A stretch of DNA of 64,000 bases, from contig JAKSJD010000002.1 of NCBI GenBank assembly GCA_024398435.1, positions 1 to 64,000 of the forward strand, in the 5' to 3' direction. The position numbers and the translations under genes were made by a program. How positions within the stretch are numbered: the stretch's first letter is position 1; the number at the start of each line of letters is the position of its first letter. Origin of the DNA: Bacteroidaceae bacterium (GTDB lineage Bacteria; Bacteroidota; Bacteroidia; Bacteroidales; Bacteroidaceae). The notes below the pieces were generated by a model. The model saw only the letters and a program-made list of their open reading frames with translations. It ran no database searches and was not told the origin of the DNA. This document shows positions 15,752 through 23,562 of this stretch, one piece after another.

Positions 15752-16631
15752 AACCATTAAGCATAGTTGTAGCTAAAGAAATATCAGGTCGTCGACATTT
15801 AGGGTCGTCAATAGGCATGGGATGAGTTTCTAATTTAGATGGTGAATTAGTGAGTTGCAATATCATTTCAGCTAATTCTAGAATTGAATATTCATCGGGG
15901 TTGCCTATGTTTACCGGGCCTGTGAAATCATCGGATGTCTGCATCATCTTAGATATGCCTGACAGCAAATCATCAATATACTGAAAACTGCGGGTTTGGC
16001 GGCCATCTCCGTATATAGTAATATCGTCGCCTCTCAATGCTTGAACGATAAAATTTGATATAACCCTACCATCATCCACTCTCATGTTTGGGCCATAGGT
16101 GTTGAAAATCCTAATAATCTTTACCTTTGTTCCAAATTGCCTATGGTAGTCCATACATAAACTTTCTGCGCATCTCTTTCCTTCGTCATAACATGCTCGT
16201 ATTCCAATTGGATTTACATTACCCCAATAGTTTTCTGATTGAGGATGTATTTCGGCATCTCCATATACTTCACTTGTAGAAGCTTGTAAAAAAGTACAAT
16301 GATTATTTTCTGCTAGATTTAACAGGTTCATTGTTCCGATTACACTTGTCTTGATGGTTTGTATAGGTTGAGCTTGATAATCTTTGGGTGAAGCAGGACA
16401 AGCTAGATTATATATTTCATTAAGATGTCCATCATATTTAAATGGATATATGATATCGTGTTTAATAAATGTGTATCCTGGATACTTCAACAATGATTCT
16501 ATATTATTTAATTGACCAGTGTGTAGGTTGTCTATACAAATGACTTTATGACCGTCATCCAATAAACGACGGCAAAGGTGTGAACCAACAAACCCAGCTC
16601 CTCCGGCAACTAATATTTCCTTTTGCTTCAT
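15669..16631 (-). CDS. uxs: UDP-glucuronate decarboxylase (UDP-xylose synthase)
   Basis: 320 residues. NAD-dependent short-chain epimerase-fold enzyme that decarboxylates UDP-glucuronate to UDP-xylose in the cytoplasm. Seen: Rossmann motif GGAGFVG at 10-16, NLACPASP at 75-82, the catalytic ASTSEVYG segment near 118-124, and [17 protein letters not shown] at 137-153 with Tyr148 and Lys152; this last signature is typical of the decarboxylases as opposed to other epimerases. The start at 16631 places the Rossmann motif as in the family and leaves a 30-base leader; an in-frame ATG at 16652 would leave only 9. It heads the island operon and should supply UDP-xylose to a transferase such as the GT14 proteins. 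Confidence 0.9.
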   Translation of the reverse strand: MKQKEILVAGGAGFVGSHLCRRLLDDGHKVICIDNLHTGQLNNIESLLKYPGYTFIKHDIIYPFKYDGHLNEIYNLACPASPKDYQAQPIQTIKTSVIGTMNLLNLAENNHCTFLQASTSEVYGDAEIHPQSENYWGNVNPIGIRACYDEGKRCAESLCMDYHRQFGTKVKIIRIFNTYGPNMRVDDGRVISNFIVQALRGDDITIYGDGRQTRSFQYIDDLLSGISKMMQTSDDFTGPVNIGNPDEYSILELAEMILQLTNSPSKLETHPMPIDDPKCRRPDISLATTMLNGWKPKIGLEEGLKGTIEYFKEIHKPISA

Positions 16632-16666
16632 AAACAAACACGTTCTTTCCATTTAGATAAAACGTT

Positions 16667-16782
16667 GCAAAGATAATAAAACTATTTAAACACCACCAAA
16701 TTTTTTGAGGAGAAAAAGTAAACAGAAAGTAAACATTCTAATATAACAACCTTACAATCAATGTATTGTCTTGTGAATGTTT
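16667..16782. repeat. 116-bp promoter-region repeat, copy 2
   Basis: Partner of 2545-2660 (three mismatches in 116 bases). In this copy the palindrome next to the promoter is complete. Confidence 0.9.
16668..16700 (-). promoter_or_regulatory. Promoter of the UXS-led operon (copy 2 of duplicated promoter)
   Basis: Minus-strand TATCTTTG at 16675-16668 and TTTG at 16700-16697 with a 21-base spacer. Expected transcription start near 16661. Identical in layout to the promoter at 2546-2578. Immediately upstream lies the inverted repeat at 16713-16800. Confidence 0.85.
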
Positions 16783-16800
16783 ACTTTCTGTTTACTTTTT
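16713..16800. promoter_or_regulatory. Perfect 26-bp inverted repeat with paired AGTAAACA half-sites upstream of the promoter
   Basis: The arms 16713-16738 and 16775-16800 are exact reverse complements, separated by a 36-base spacer. Each arm holds two AGTAAACA motifs spaced 11 bases apart, so there are four half-sites in mirror arrangement. The block ends about 12 bases upstream of the -33 element, a natural place for a regulator to bind. Alternatives are a recombinase target or a long hairpin ending transcription from upstream. Confidence 0.7.
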
Positions 16801-16911
16801 TGCAAGAGATATTAATGTGGAAAAGTTATAAAAGTGCAAAAGGGAAAAGACGGATTAGATTTTATATATAATATTAATATAATATAATGTGAGTGTTTTA
16901 ATAGAAAAAAA

Positions 16912-19002
16912 TTATAATTTCCAAGACAAACATACTTGAATATCCTCCTTGTGGTTGGCATCAATGAGCTCGAGTGCCGTACCGATGGTGTCGCGGTTGA
17001 AATAGATTGTGGAGGATGCTCTGAATGAAAGGAAAATGTTTCGCATGATTGGTGTTGAACCTGTGATACATGTACGGATTCCATGCCATGCATAGGCCGA
17101 CATTCCCATTGCGTATGGAAGTGTTGGTTCGTAATCGTAGAGGCGCGATGCATAACTGTCGGTATTGAACCATGCAAACAATAGATTCAGTTTGCGCTTT
17201 TTCTGAATGTCTGTCCATCCCACTTGCTCTGAAAGGAGCAAACCATGTTCCATGTCGGCTGTTGGGTCGAAAGCAAAGAGCATGTTGGCTGATGTCTTGA
17301 ATGTAAAATGATTGCCTACTTGCTGTTTCCATTGCAGACGAATGGTTTGGTTGGTGAAGTAGCAAAGACTTGTAGTGTCAATATGTTCCGAGAGTCGGCA
17401 ATCGGCTTGCTTTGTCTTTATCTTGTATTTGCAGATGAACGATGTACGTTCATTCGGAGTGTAGTCAACTCTTATGAGTGCATCAATTCCTTTTGAACCG
17501 GCATCAGCACCATACCTTTTCCATGGGAAATAAAATCCATCGGCATAGGCCTCTACTCTCACTTGGCTGGATAGGATTGTGGAAAGTCCGAGATAGAGTC
17601 CATGCTCATTTTGAGTGTTGGAGCCCTCTCCAAAACTTCGTCCATACATTGTGGCATAGTCTTTTGCATAATATCGATGAATGGCTCGGAGATTGGTGTA
17701 ACTGTTGAGCGGAAGGGTCAGCTGGTTGACTGTTGCAATGCTTCCGATTCCAGTAACGGCCGTTTCGCCTGTAAGGGAGAATTGACGGCTTAGATATGAG
17801 TAATATGCACTGAAAGCTGAGAAATCAGTACCATGAAGCGATGTCTTTCTGTATTCGGTGGAAGGTGTGTTGCTTTTCGGAAGCAGAGGAATGGAAAGGT
17901 GAGTGTATGTGGCGTTTGCTCCAATGCGGAATCCCGACTGAATGTATTCGATGCTGCCTCCGAGAGACGTTTCAGAGAGATTTCCTTTCTTGCTTTTCTC
18001 GAGATTGGTGCGGTGGAGTCCGTCGGTTTTGAGTGAAGAGATGGCATTTGTATCTGTTCGGAGGGTTCCGTCAGTCTTTCGATAGGAAGCCCATGCAGTG
18101 AGTAGGATTTTGCGCTCAAACGTGTTCCAAAGGTTGAGTTCGGCAGCAATGCCTCGCATTCGTTTTCCTTCCGACATTCCAGTGTGGGGAGTGATTCCTC
18201 GGTTGGAATAGACGGAGTTGTTGGTGAATTGCATCGATTTTCCGAAGGAGAGTCCGTTCGAAAGAGTGAGGCCCATTCCGCGGGATACTTTGTAGTCGCC
18301 TACTATGAGTTTACTGACTGGACCAAGATTCTTCAATTGGGCATAGGCTGCAATATAGTCGATTCCCGTTTCGCCTGCATCGTGTTCCATCTGAAGGCCT
18401 GCTCGGAATCGGTCGGCATGGTCAAACCGCAGACGGAGATTGTTGTAGGAGTTGTAGCCTTGGTAGTAGCCATTGGGATGGGCTTTCATCTCTTCGCTGC
18501 TTTTGTCGCGGTAGCCTTCTTTCGTATAAAGGGGAATATCGGTACGAAACATTGCCTCAAAGTGGTTCCGCTTGGTAGTGGGATGGTAAGTATCTACACG
18601 ACTTACATTGGTGAAGAGCATCAATCGCATGCGAGTGAGATAGTCGATGGAACGGATGGCCATAAGTTCGCCCATCGAGCGAATCGAACCATAGCGGCGG
18701 ACATAGGCAAGGATGTCGCTCACTTGCTGTTCTGAGATAAAGGGCAAACGGGAGAGGGATTCCGAGTCGGTAGTGTTGAGGTCGATTGGGTTGGAATGGA
18801 GTTCTTCAAGCATGTCGATAAGTTCTTGAAGACTCTCATCGCCTTCGCCTTCATATTCGTCGCCCCTGTTTTCAATCCATTCCTCACACACTCCCTGCAT
18901 ATAGTCGTCGAACGACAGTGGTTGCTGCCCGTTGGCCGAGAAGCAATGAATCATCAGGAGAAAAACTCCACAAATTATATATCTCACCATGAGTTTATTC
19001 AT
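16912..19002 (-). CDS. Helix-hairpin-helix outer-membrane-type protein
   Basis: 696 residues with a signal peptide (cleavage near SANGQQ). After an acidic stretch, residues from about 70 to 135 hold two helix-hairpin-helix-like units (NPIDLNTTDSESLSRLPFI and YGSIRSMGELMAI). The rest is a long succession of amphipathic strands with aromatic ends and a C-terminal strand ending VCLSWKL, typical of an outer-membrane beta-barrel. This is a common Bacteroidota family without a proven role. The ATG overlaps the stop of the MG2-like gene upstream by 8 bases, so the two are cotranscribed and translationally coupled. It closes the more conventional chromosome region next to the AT-rich island. Confidence 0.8.
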   Translation of the reverse strand: MNKLMVRYIICGVFLLMIHCFSANGQQPLSFDDYMQGVCEEWIENRGDEYEGEGDESLQELIDMLEELHSNPIDLNTTDSESLSRLPFISEQQVSDILAYVRRYGSIRSMGELMAIRSIDYLTRMRLMLFTNVSRVDTYHPTTKRNHFEAMFRTDIPLYTKEGYRDKSSEEMKAHPNGYYQGYNSYNNLRLRFDHADRFRAGLQMEHDAGETGIDYIAAYAQLKNLGPVSKLIVGDYKVSRGMGLTLSNGLSFGKSMQFTNNSVYSNRGITPHTGMSEGKRMRGIAAELNLWNTFERKILLTAWASYRKTDGTLRTDTNAISSLKTDGLHRTNLEKSKKGNLSETSLGGSIEYIQSGFRIGANATYTHLSIPLLPKSNTPSTEYRKTSLHGTDFSAFSAYYSYLSRQFSLTGETAVTGIGSIATVNQLTLPLNSYTNLRAIHRYYAKDYATMYGRSFGEGSNTQNEHGLYLGLSTILSSQVRVEAYADGFYFPWKRYGADAGSKGIDALIRVDYTPNERTSFICKYKIKTKQADCRLSEHIDTTSLCYFTNQTIRLQWKQQVGNHFTFKTSANMLFAFDPTADMEHGLLLSEQVGWTDIQKKRKLNLLFAWFNTDSYASRLYDYEPTLPYAMGMSAYAWHGIRTCITGSTPIMRNIFLSFRASSTIYFNRDTIGTALELIDANHKEDIQVCLSWKL

Positions 19003-21628
19003 TCACTACCACACGTCCGTCTTCAGTGAGTCCTTCGGCAGAGATGAACATCTCGCGGCAGGATGAGTTGTTGAAGAATTCAATGGTAGCTCGTCCGCGG
19101 TTGTCGGTCTTGATATTAGGAGCCCAGAAGATGGTGCGTCGGAAGTCTTCCATCGGTGGCATGATGCTATAGTCTTCCATCTCAAAGGCAGTTGGTACGT
19201 TAAAGCCTTCGAAGTGGGTGCGTCGAAGTCCCTTTTCCTTTGAATAGAAGAGGGGATGGCGATAAACGAAGAAGATGACAGCATTAATGTTTTCCAAACC
19301 TGTAGCCTGAATGATATGGGCTATGGATTTGAAGTCTTCGGAAATATATACCGACTTGGCTTCATCAAGGTATTCAGGTATTTCCACCACTCCGGTCATG
19401 TTGTTGGTGCCAAACACATCGATTGTTTGGTGTTTCGACTTTGGAAGGCCGGAGATGCCAAAAATTGTATTGTCGATAATCCAAATAATTGGTCGGTTGT
19501 TGTAGGTGGTATGTTCAGCAGATACTCGGAGATCGCCAATCCTGGTGACTTGATCGTCTTCGAGATTGCGTTCAAATTCAAATACAGGCAGACGCGATTC
19601 GAGCCATTCGTAGAATCGTGGTGTCGGTTCGCCGAGGTCGGCTGCTTTATCTGCATCGTCATCACAATTGTAGCGAAGTACGGAATGATTTTGTGCTCCT
19701 TCTTCATCAAACCATGTGACACGCATCTCACCAAGAATCCTTCTTGCCTTCACCTTGACAGTAGGCAGCAAGTGGTTCTTCTTTGTTATCGATACATGTT
19801 CGTCATCTTCTTGCTGTTCAGGAATATCAGTTCCTGGGGTGAAGTTGGCTCCAGGGAGAGAGAAGAGGCGAGTTTCGTTGGGATAGAGATATCGGGTAGC
19901 AGGCGAGAAGTGGCGGTCGATTCCGATGGTGTAGTTCTGAGCCTTGTCATTTTTCTTCGACATCATCTGGAGCGACCATTCGCCCTCAACATCAGGCACG
20001 ATATATGTGTAGCGACCAATGCTGTCGGTTGTGAGTGTTCCTTCGATTACTTCGCCCTTGCGGTTGTATAGATAGGAAGTGATTTGAACATCGTCGGGAG
20101 AATATTTCTTGCGAGGCGACTTGATTTGTCCGAAGAGGTAGAGCTTATCTTCAATTGGTTGCTTGAGTTCGAAAGGTTCGGCTCCTGCCATAATGGTGAA
20201 ATCGTATCGGCGCCAACCTTGAATGAGCATTAACATATCGGCAGCACGGCGATGAGTGTCATCATCCGACTCGAAATAGTATTCAGGATGGTCGATATAT
20301 CCTTTCACTTCGCTTGAGAGCAGCATCCATGTCTTCATATTGCCTTCGGCTCCGCCTGTCATGGTAGCTGCGTCGATTGCAGAGAGTGAGATGGATGTGT
20401 TTGGTTCGCTTTGCAGGCGGAAGGTGACAGGGCAGCAAGGTGTGAGGCGAGTAGTTGTTGAAGTTATCTTGATGCTATCGATTTCGGAAGGGTCGGGATA
20501 GATGAAGAAGAGTCGTTCTGCCTGAATTTTTCCATCACTGTCGAACACGGTGAGCTGGTTAACTCCATCAGGAAGTACGAATCGATTGAATGTGAGATGG
20601 ATGAGATTGCTGGCAGTCATGGTGTCGCATTCGATGATTGTGCCATTGTGCATCATAGCATATCCGAGCAATTTTCCTTGCATACCGAGTGAACAACGGA
20701 TATCAGCTTCGATGTCTATCTCACCGAGGGTGTTGAGTGTAAGTACCGTACCATCTGCACGAGGTGTAGGCAGAGGGTATTGCTTGTCTTTATCCTTATG
20801 ATTCTTCACCACAGCGTAGTATGTATGGCCTGCTTGAGGGGTGAATTCAAAGATTCCGCGTCCGAGGGTGTCGGTCGAGATTGTGGCTACCGTGTTTTTC
20901 TTCTCATCCTGAATGGTACCGGTAGTAACCACCTTTGCTCCGTTTTCATCAGTGATAGTGAATGCCACCTTGCTCTTCAATCCGTTTACAAGGTCGCCGC
21001 CTTCAGGATAGAACTTCACCGACATTGCGTGGGTATATGTATCAATGATGAGGCTATCATCATCTACTCGCACGCTTGGGAGACGCTTTCTGTAGCTGAA
21101 TTGGTCGAGTTCCATTCGGCTGTAGTCGCCTTCCTTTCGTGGAGCCTTGAAGATTGGCAGTACTCGGGAAAAACAAGCATGAGTGCCCCAGTTGGTCATG
21201 TAGCGGGTGTAGGCACGGATTTCATAGAAACCAGTAGTCATAATGCTGTCGACCTTGATATCGCCTTCAGCCTCTCCATCCACAATTCTCAGTTTTCTGC
21301 TCTCTTCCACATCGCCAGTTGGGTTGATAAGTTCAACATAAAGCACATGACTGAGGTCGGTAGGTTTTTGTGTGTCGCAGCGCATTACATAAGCCTTGAA
21401 GCGTATGATTTCACCCTTGAAGTAGCCAGTGTTGTCGAAGTGGAGATACACTTTCTCCTGAGGCGAATAGAGGTTAAACCGCATAGCCTTTTCCAAATAT
21501 GATTGGATTGGAGCTACAGGATTGAGTTCGACAGAATCGACCTGAGCCATAGCCATTTTAGCTGAGATAGCGAAGAGAATCAGTGTCAGCCAAAGCGACG
21601 CGTATCTAATATTTTGAAAAGGTTTCAT
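18995..21628 (-). CDS. Exported MG2/carboxypeptidase-regulatory-like envelope protein
   Basis: 877 residues with a signal peptide (MAMAQ). The N-terminal domain (PQEKVYLHFDNTGYFKGE at about 55-72, then a strand-rich MG2-like region to about 170) resembles macroglobulin-family beta domains. Further beta domains follow, including FYPEGGDLVNGLKSKVAF near 210-227. Near residue 640 there is a segment resembling a TonB-receptor plug (VKVKARRILGEM, then NRPIIWIIDNTIFG). The C-terminus is DNRGRATIEFFNNSS followed by a short beta tail. Likely periplasmic or surface. It is paralogous to the truncated gene at the left edge of the window, so the accessory island lies between two related genes. Confidence 0.75.
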   Translation of the reverse strand: MKPFQNIRYASLWLTLILFAISAKMAMAQVDSVELNPVAPIQSYLEKAMRFNLYSPQEKVYLHFDNTGYFKGEIIRFKAYVMRCDTQKPTDLSHVLYVELINPTGDVEESRKLRIVDGEAEGDIKVDSIMTTGFYEIRAYTRYMTNWGTHACFSRVLPIFKAPRKEGDYSRMELDQFSYRKRLPSVRVDDDSLIIDTYTHAMSVKFYPEGGDLVNGLKSKVAFTITDENGAKVVTTGTIQDEKKNTVATISTDTLGRGIFEFTPQAGHTYYAVVKNHKDKDKQYPLPTPRADGTVLTLNTLGEIDIEADIRCSLGMQGKLLGYAMMHNGTIIECDTMTASNLIHLTFNRFVLPDGVNQLTVFDSDGKIQAERLFFIYPDPSEIDSIKITSTTTRLTPCCPVTFRLQSEPNTSISLSAIDAATMTGGAEGNMKTWMLLSSEVKGYIDHPEYYFESDDDTHRRAADMLMLIQGWRRYDFTIMAGAEPFELKQPIEDKLYLFGQIKSPRKKYSPDDVQITSYLYNRKGEVIEGTLTTDSIGRYTYIVPDVEGEWSLQMMSKKNDKAQNYTIGIDRHFSPATRYLYPNETRLFSLPGANFTPGTDIPEQQEDDEHVSITKKNHLLPTVKVKARRILGEMRVTWFDEEGAQNHSVLRYNCDDDADKAADLGEPTPRFYEWLESRLPVFEFERNLEDDQVTRIGDLRVSAEHTTYNNRPIIWIIDNTIFGISGLPKSKHQTIDVFGTNNMTGVVEIPEYLDEAKSVYISEDFKSIAHIIQATGLENINAVIFFVYRHPLFYSKEKGLRRTHFEGFNVPTAFEMEDYSIMPPMEDFRRTIFWAPNIKTDNRGRATIEFFNNSSCREMFISAEGLTEDGRVVVNE

Positions 21629-21665
21629 TCTATGCCTAATGATTTATGCATCAAATTTTGTTTTG

Positions 21666-21673
21666 CAAAGATA
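21666..21673 (-). promoter_or_regulatory. Candidate -7 element for the MG2/HhH gene pair
   Basis: TATCTTTG on the minus strand, 38 bases before the ATG at 21628. No clean -33 element at the usual distance, so only the -7 is supported. Confidence 0.5.
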
Positions 21674-21757
21674 GTGCAAATCGAGCGAAATAGAAAAGAA
21701 AAATCAAAAAAAGTTATGTTTTTGTTTCGGAGTGCAGCGTATTATAAAAATTATGCG

Positions 21758-21765
21758 TATATTTG
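21758..21765 (+). promoter_or_regulatory. Candidate -7 element for kduI-kduD
   Basis: TATATTTG matches TAnnTTTG and lies 46 bases before the kduI ATG. The -33 element is not clear, and regulation by a uronate-responsive factor cannot be read from the sequence. Confidence 0.45.
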
Positions 21766-21810
21766 CCAATGAAAAAAATTTGATAATCACATTATATAAT
21801 AAATACACAC

Positions 21811-22653
21811 ATGAAAACTAATTATGAAATCCGCTATGCGGCACATCCAGAGGATGCGAAAAACTATGACACTAAACGCCTTCGTCGTGATTTCCTTATC
21901 GAAAAGGTTTTTGCAGCTGACGAGGTAAACTTGGTTTATTCAATGTACGACCGTATGATTGTAGGTGGTGCAATGCCTGTAGCCGAAGCGCTCAAGCTCG
22001 AAGCTATTGACCCACTGAAGGCTCCTTTCTTCACAACTCGACGTGAGGTGGGAATCTTTAATGTAGGAGGTTCTGGCAAGGTGAAAGTAGGTAACGAAAC
22101 TTTTGAACTTGGATATAAGGAAGCTCTCTATATCGGTCGTGGTGACCGTGATGTTGTGTTCATGAGCGACTGCAGCGAAAAGCCTGCAAAGTTTTATATC
22201 AACTCAACTACTGCTCACAAGGAATATCCTTGTAAGAAAGTGACTAAGGCCGATGCCGACATTCTTGCACTTGGAACTCTCGAAGACAGTAACGACCGTG
22301 TAATCAATCGCATGATTGTACAGAAAACTCTCGATAGTTGCCAACTTCAGATGGGTATGACCGAACTGAAACCAGGAAGTGTTTGGAATACAATGCCAGC
22401 TCATATCCACAGTCGCCGAATGGAGGCTTATTTCTATTTCGAAGTACCAGAAGACCAAGCTGTATGCCATTTCATGGGTGAAATTGAAGAAACACGTCAC
22501 ATCTGGATGAAGGGTGATCAAGCTGTATTGAGCCCAGAATGGTCAATCCACTCTGCTGCTGCTACTCACAACTATACTTTCATTTGGGGTATGGGTGGTG
22601 AGAACCAGGACTATGGCGACCAAGACTTCTATAAGATTACGGATTTGAAATAA
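21811..22653 (+). CDS. kduI: 5-keto-4-deoxyuronate isomerase
   Basis: 280 residues, the standard length. This cupin-fold metal enzyme isomerises 5-keto-4-deoxyuronate (the open form of unsaturated uronate from pectin or glycosaminoglycan lyases) to 2,5-diketo-3-deoxygluconate in the cytoplasm. Seen: the N-terminal NYEIRYAAHPEDAKNYDT segment, GGSGKVKVGNETFELGYKEALYIGRGD, and the metal-binding MPAHIHSRRMEAYFYFE (His-x-His and Glu) with a further His at WSIHSAAATHNYTFIWG. kduD follows 23 bases downstream in the same direction, so they form one unit. Identification is firm. Confidence 0.97.
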   Translation: MKTNYEIRYAAHPEDAKNYDTKRLRRDFLIEKVFAADEVNLVYSMYDRMIVGGAMPVAEALKLEAIDPLKAPFFTTRREVGIFNVGGSGKVKVGNETFELGYKEALYIGRGDRDVVFMSDCSEKPAKFYINSTTAHKEYPCKKVTKADADILALGTLEDSNDRVINRMIVQKTLDSCQLQMGMTELKPGSVWNTMPAHIHSRRMEAYFYFEVPEDQAVCHFMGEIEETRHIWMKGDQAVLSPEWSIHSAAATHNYTFIWGMGGENQDYGDQDFYKITDLK

Positions 22654-22676
22654 TTAACACACAAAAAGATAAGAAT

Positions 22677-23474
22677 ATGAATATGTTTTCACTCGAAGGT
22701 AAGAATGCATGGATTACAGGTGCGTCTTACGGAATCGGATTCAACATTGCAAAGGCATTCGTTGCAGCTGGAATCAAGACTATCGTGTTCAATGATATAA
22801 ACGAAGAACTTCTTGCCCGTGGTTATGCCAACTATAAGGAAGCAGGAATCGAGAATGTGAAGGGATATGTTTGCGACGTTACAAAAGAAGACGATGTGAA
22901 GGCTCTCGTGGATAAAATCCATGAAGAAGTAGGTCAAATCGACATCCTTGTAAACAATGCCGGAATCATTAAGCGCATTCCAATGCACGAGATGAAGCGT
23001 GCTGAATTCCAGCAAGTTATCGATATCGACCTCGTTGGTCCTTTCATTGTTTCTTCAGCTGTTTTGCCAGAGATGATGGAACGCAGAGAGGGTAAGATTA
23101 TCAATATCTGTTCGATGATGTCGGAACTCGGTCGTGAGACAGTTAGTGCTTATGCTGCTGCGAAGGGTGGATTGAAGATGCTCACTCGCAATATTTGTTC
23201 AGAATATGGCGAATACAATATCCAGTGCAACGGTATTGGTCCTGGTTATATAGCTACTCCTCAGACAGCTCCTCTGCGTGAGCCACAACCTGACGGAAGC
23301 CGTCATCCATTCGATTCATTCATTTGTGCAAAGACTCCAGCAGGACGTTGGCTCGAACCATCTGAACTTGGAGGTCCTGCTGTGTTCCTTGCTTCTCATG
23401 CAAGTGATGCAGTCAATGGCCACATACTTTATGTTGACGGTGGAATCCTTGCCTACATTGGTAAGCAGCCTTAA
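22677..23474 (+). CDS. kduD: 2-dehydro-3-deoxy-D-gluconate 5-dehydrogenase
   Basis: 265 residues, short-chain dehydrogenase. It reduces 2,5-diketo-3-deoxygluconate to 2-keto-3-deoxygluconate with NAD(P)H. Seen: nucleotide-binding motif TGASYGIGF (about 15-23), NNAGI near 95, catalytic Ser in ICSMMSELG, and YAAAKGG with the Tyr-x-x-x-Lys pair. The C-terminus ends in VDGGILAYIGKQP, as is usual for KduD. Directly downstream of kduI and closed by a strong terminator. Confidence 0.95.
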   Translation: MNMFSLEGKNAWITGASYGIGFNIAKAFVAAGIKTIVFNDINEELLARGYANYKEAGIENVKGYVCDVTKEDDVKALVDKIHEEVGQIDILVNNAGIIKRIPMHEMKRAEFQQVIDIDLVGPFIVSSAVLPEMMERREGKIINICSMMSELGRETVSAYAAAKGGLKMLTRNICSEYGEYNIQCNGIGPGYIATPQTAPLREPQPDGSRHPFDSFICAKTPAGRWLEPSELGGPAVFLASHASDAVNGHILYVDGGILAYIGKQP

Positions 23475-23498
23475 TGTGATAATTTCTAATAAATGATA

Positions 23499-23538
23499 AA
23501 AGCCTGCGACACATTTCAATGTGTGTTACAGGCTTTTT
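23499..23538 (+). terminator. Intrinsic terminator after kduD
   Basis: Stem formed by AGCCTG..ACACATT and AATGTGT..CAGGCT with a 2-base loop, followed by a run of T. The preceding run of A makes it work on the other strand too, for the converging GH43 gene. Confidence 0.85.
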
Positions 23539-23562
23539 TATTGCTGAAAGGTTGATGGATTG

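Noticed and set aside
16713-16800. Inverted repeat read as an invertible promoter
   Set aside because: The consensus promoter lies outside the arms and the spacer is only 36 bases, so inversion would not switch it. Kept as an operator candidate.
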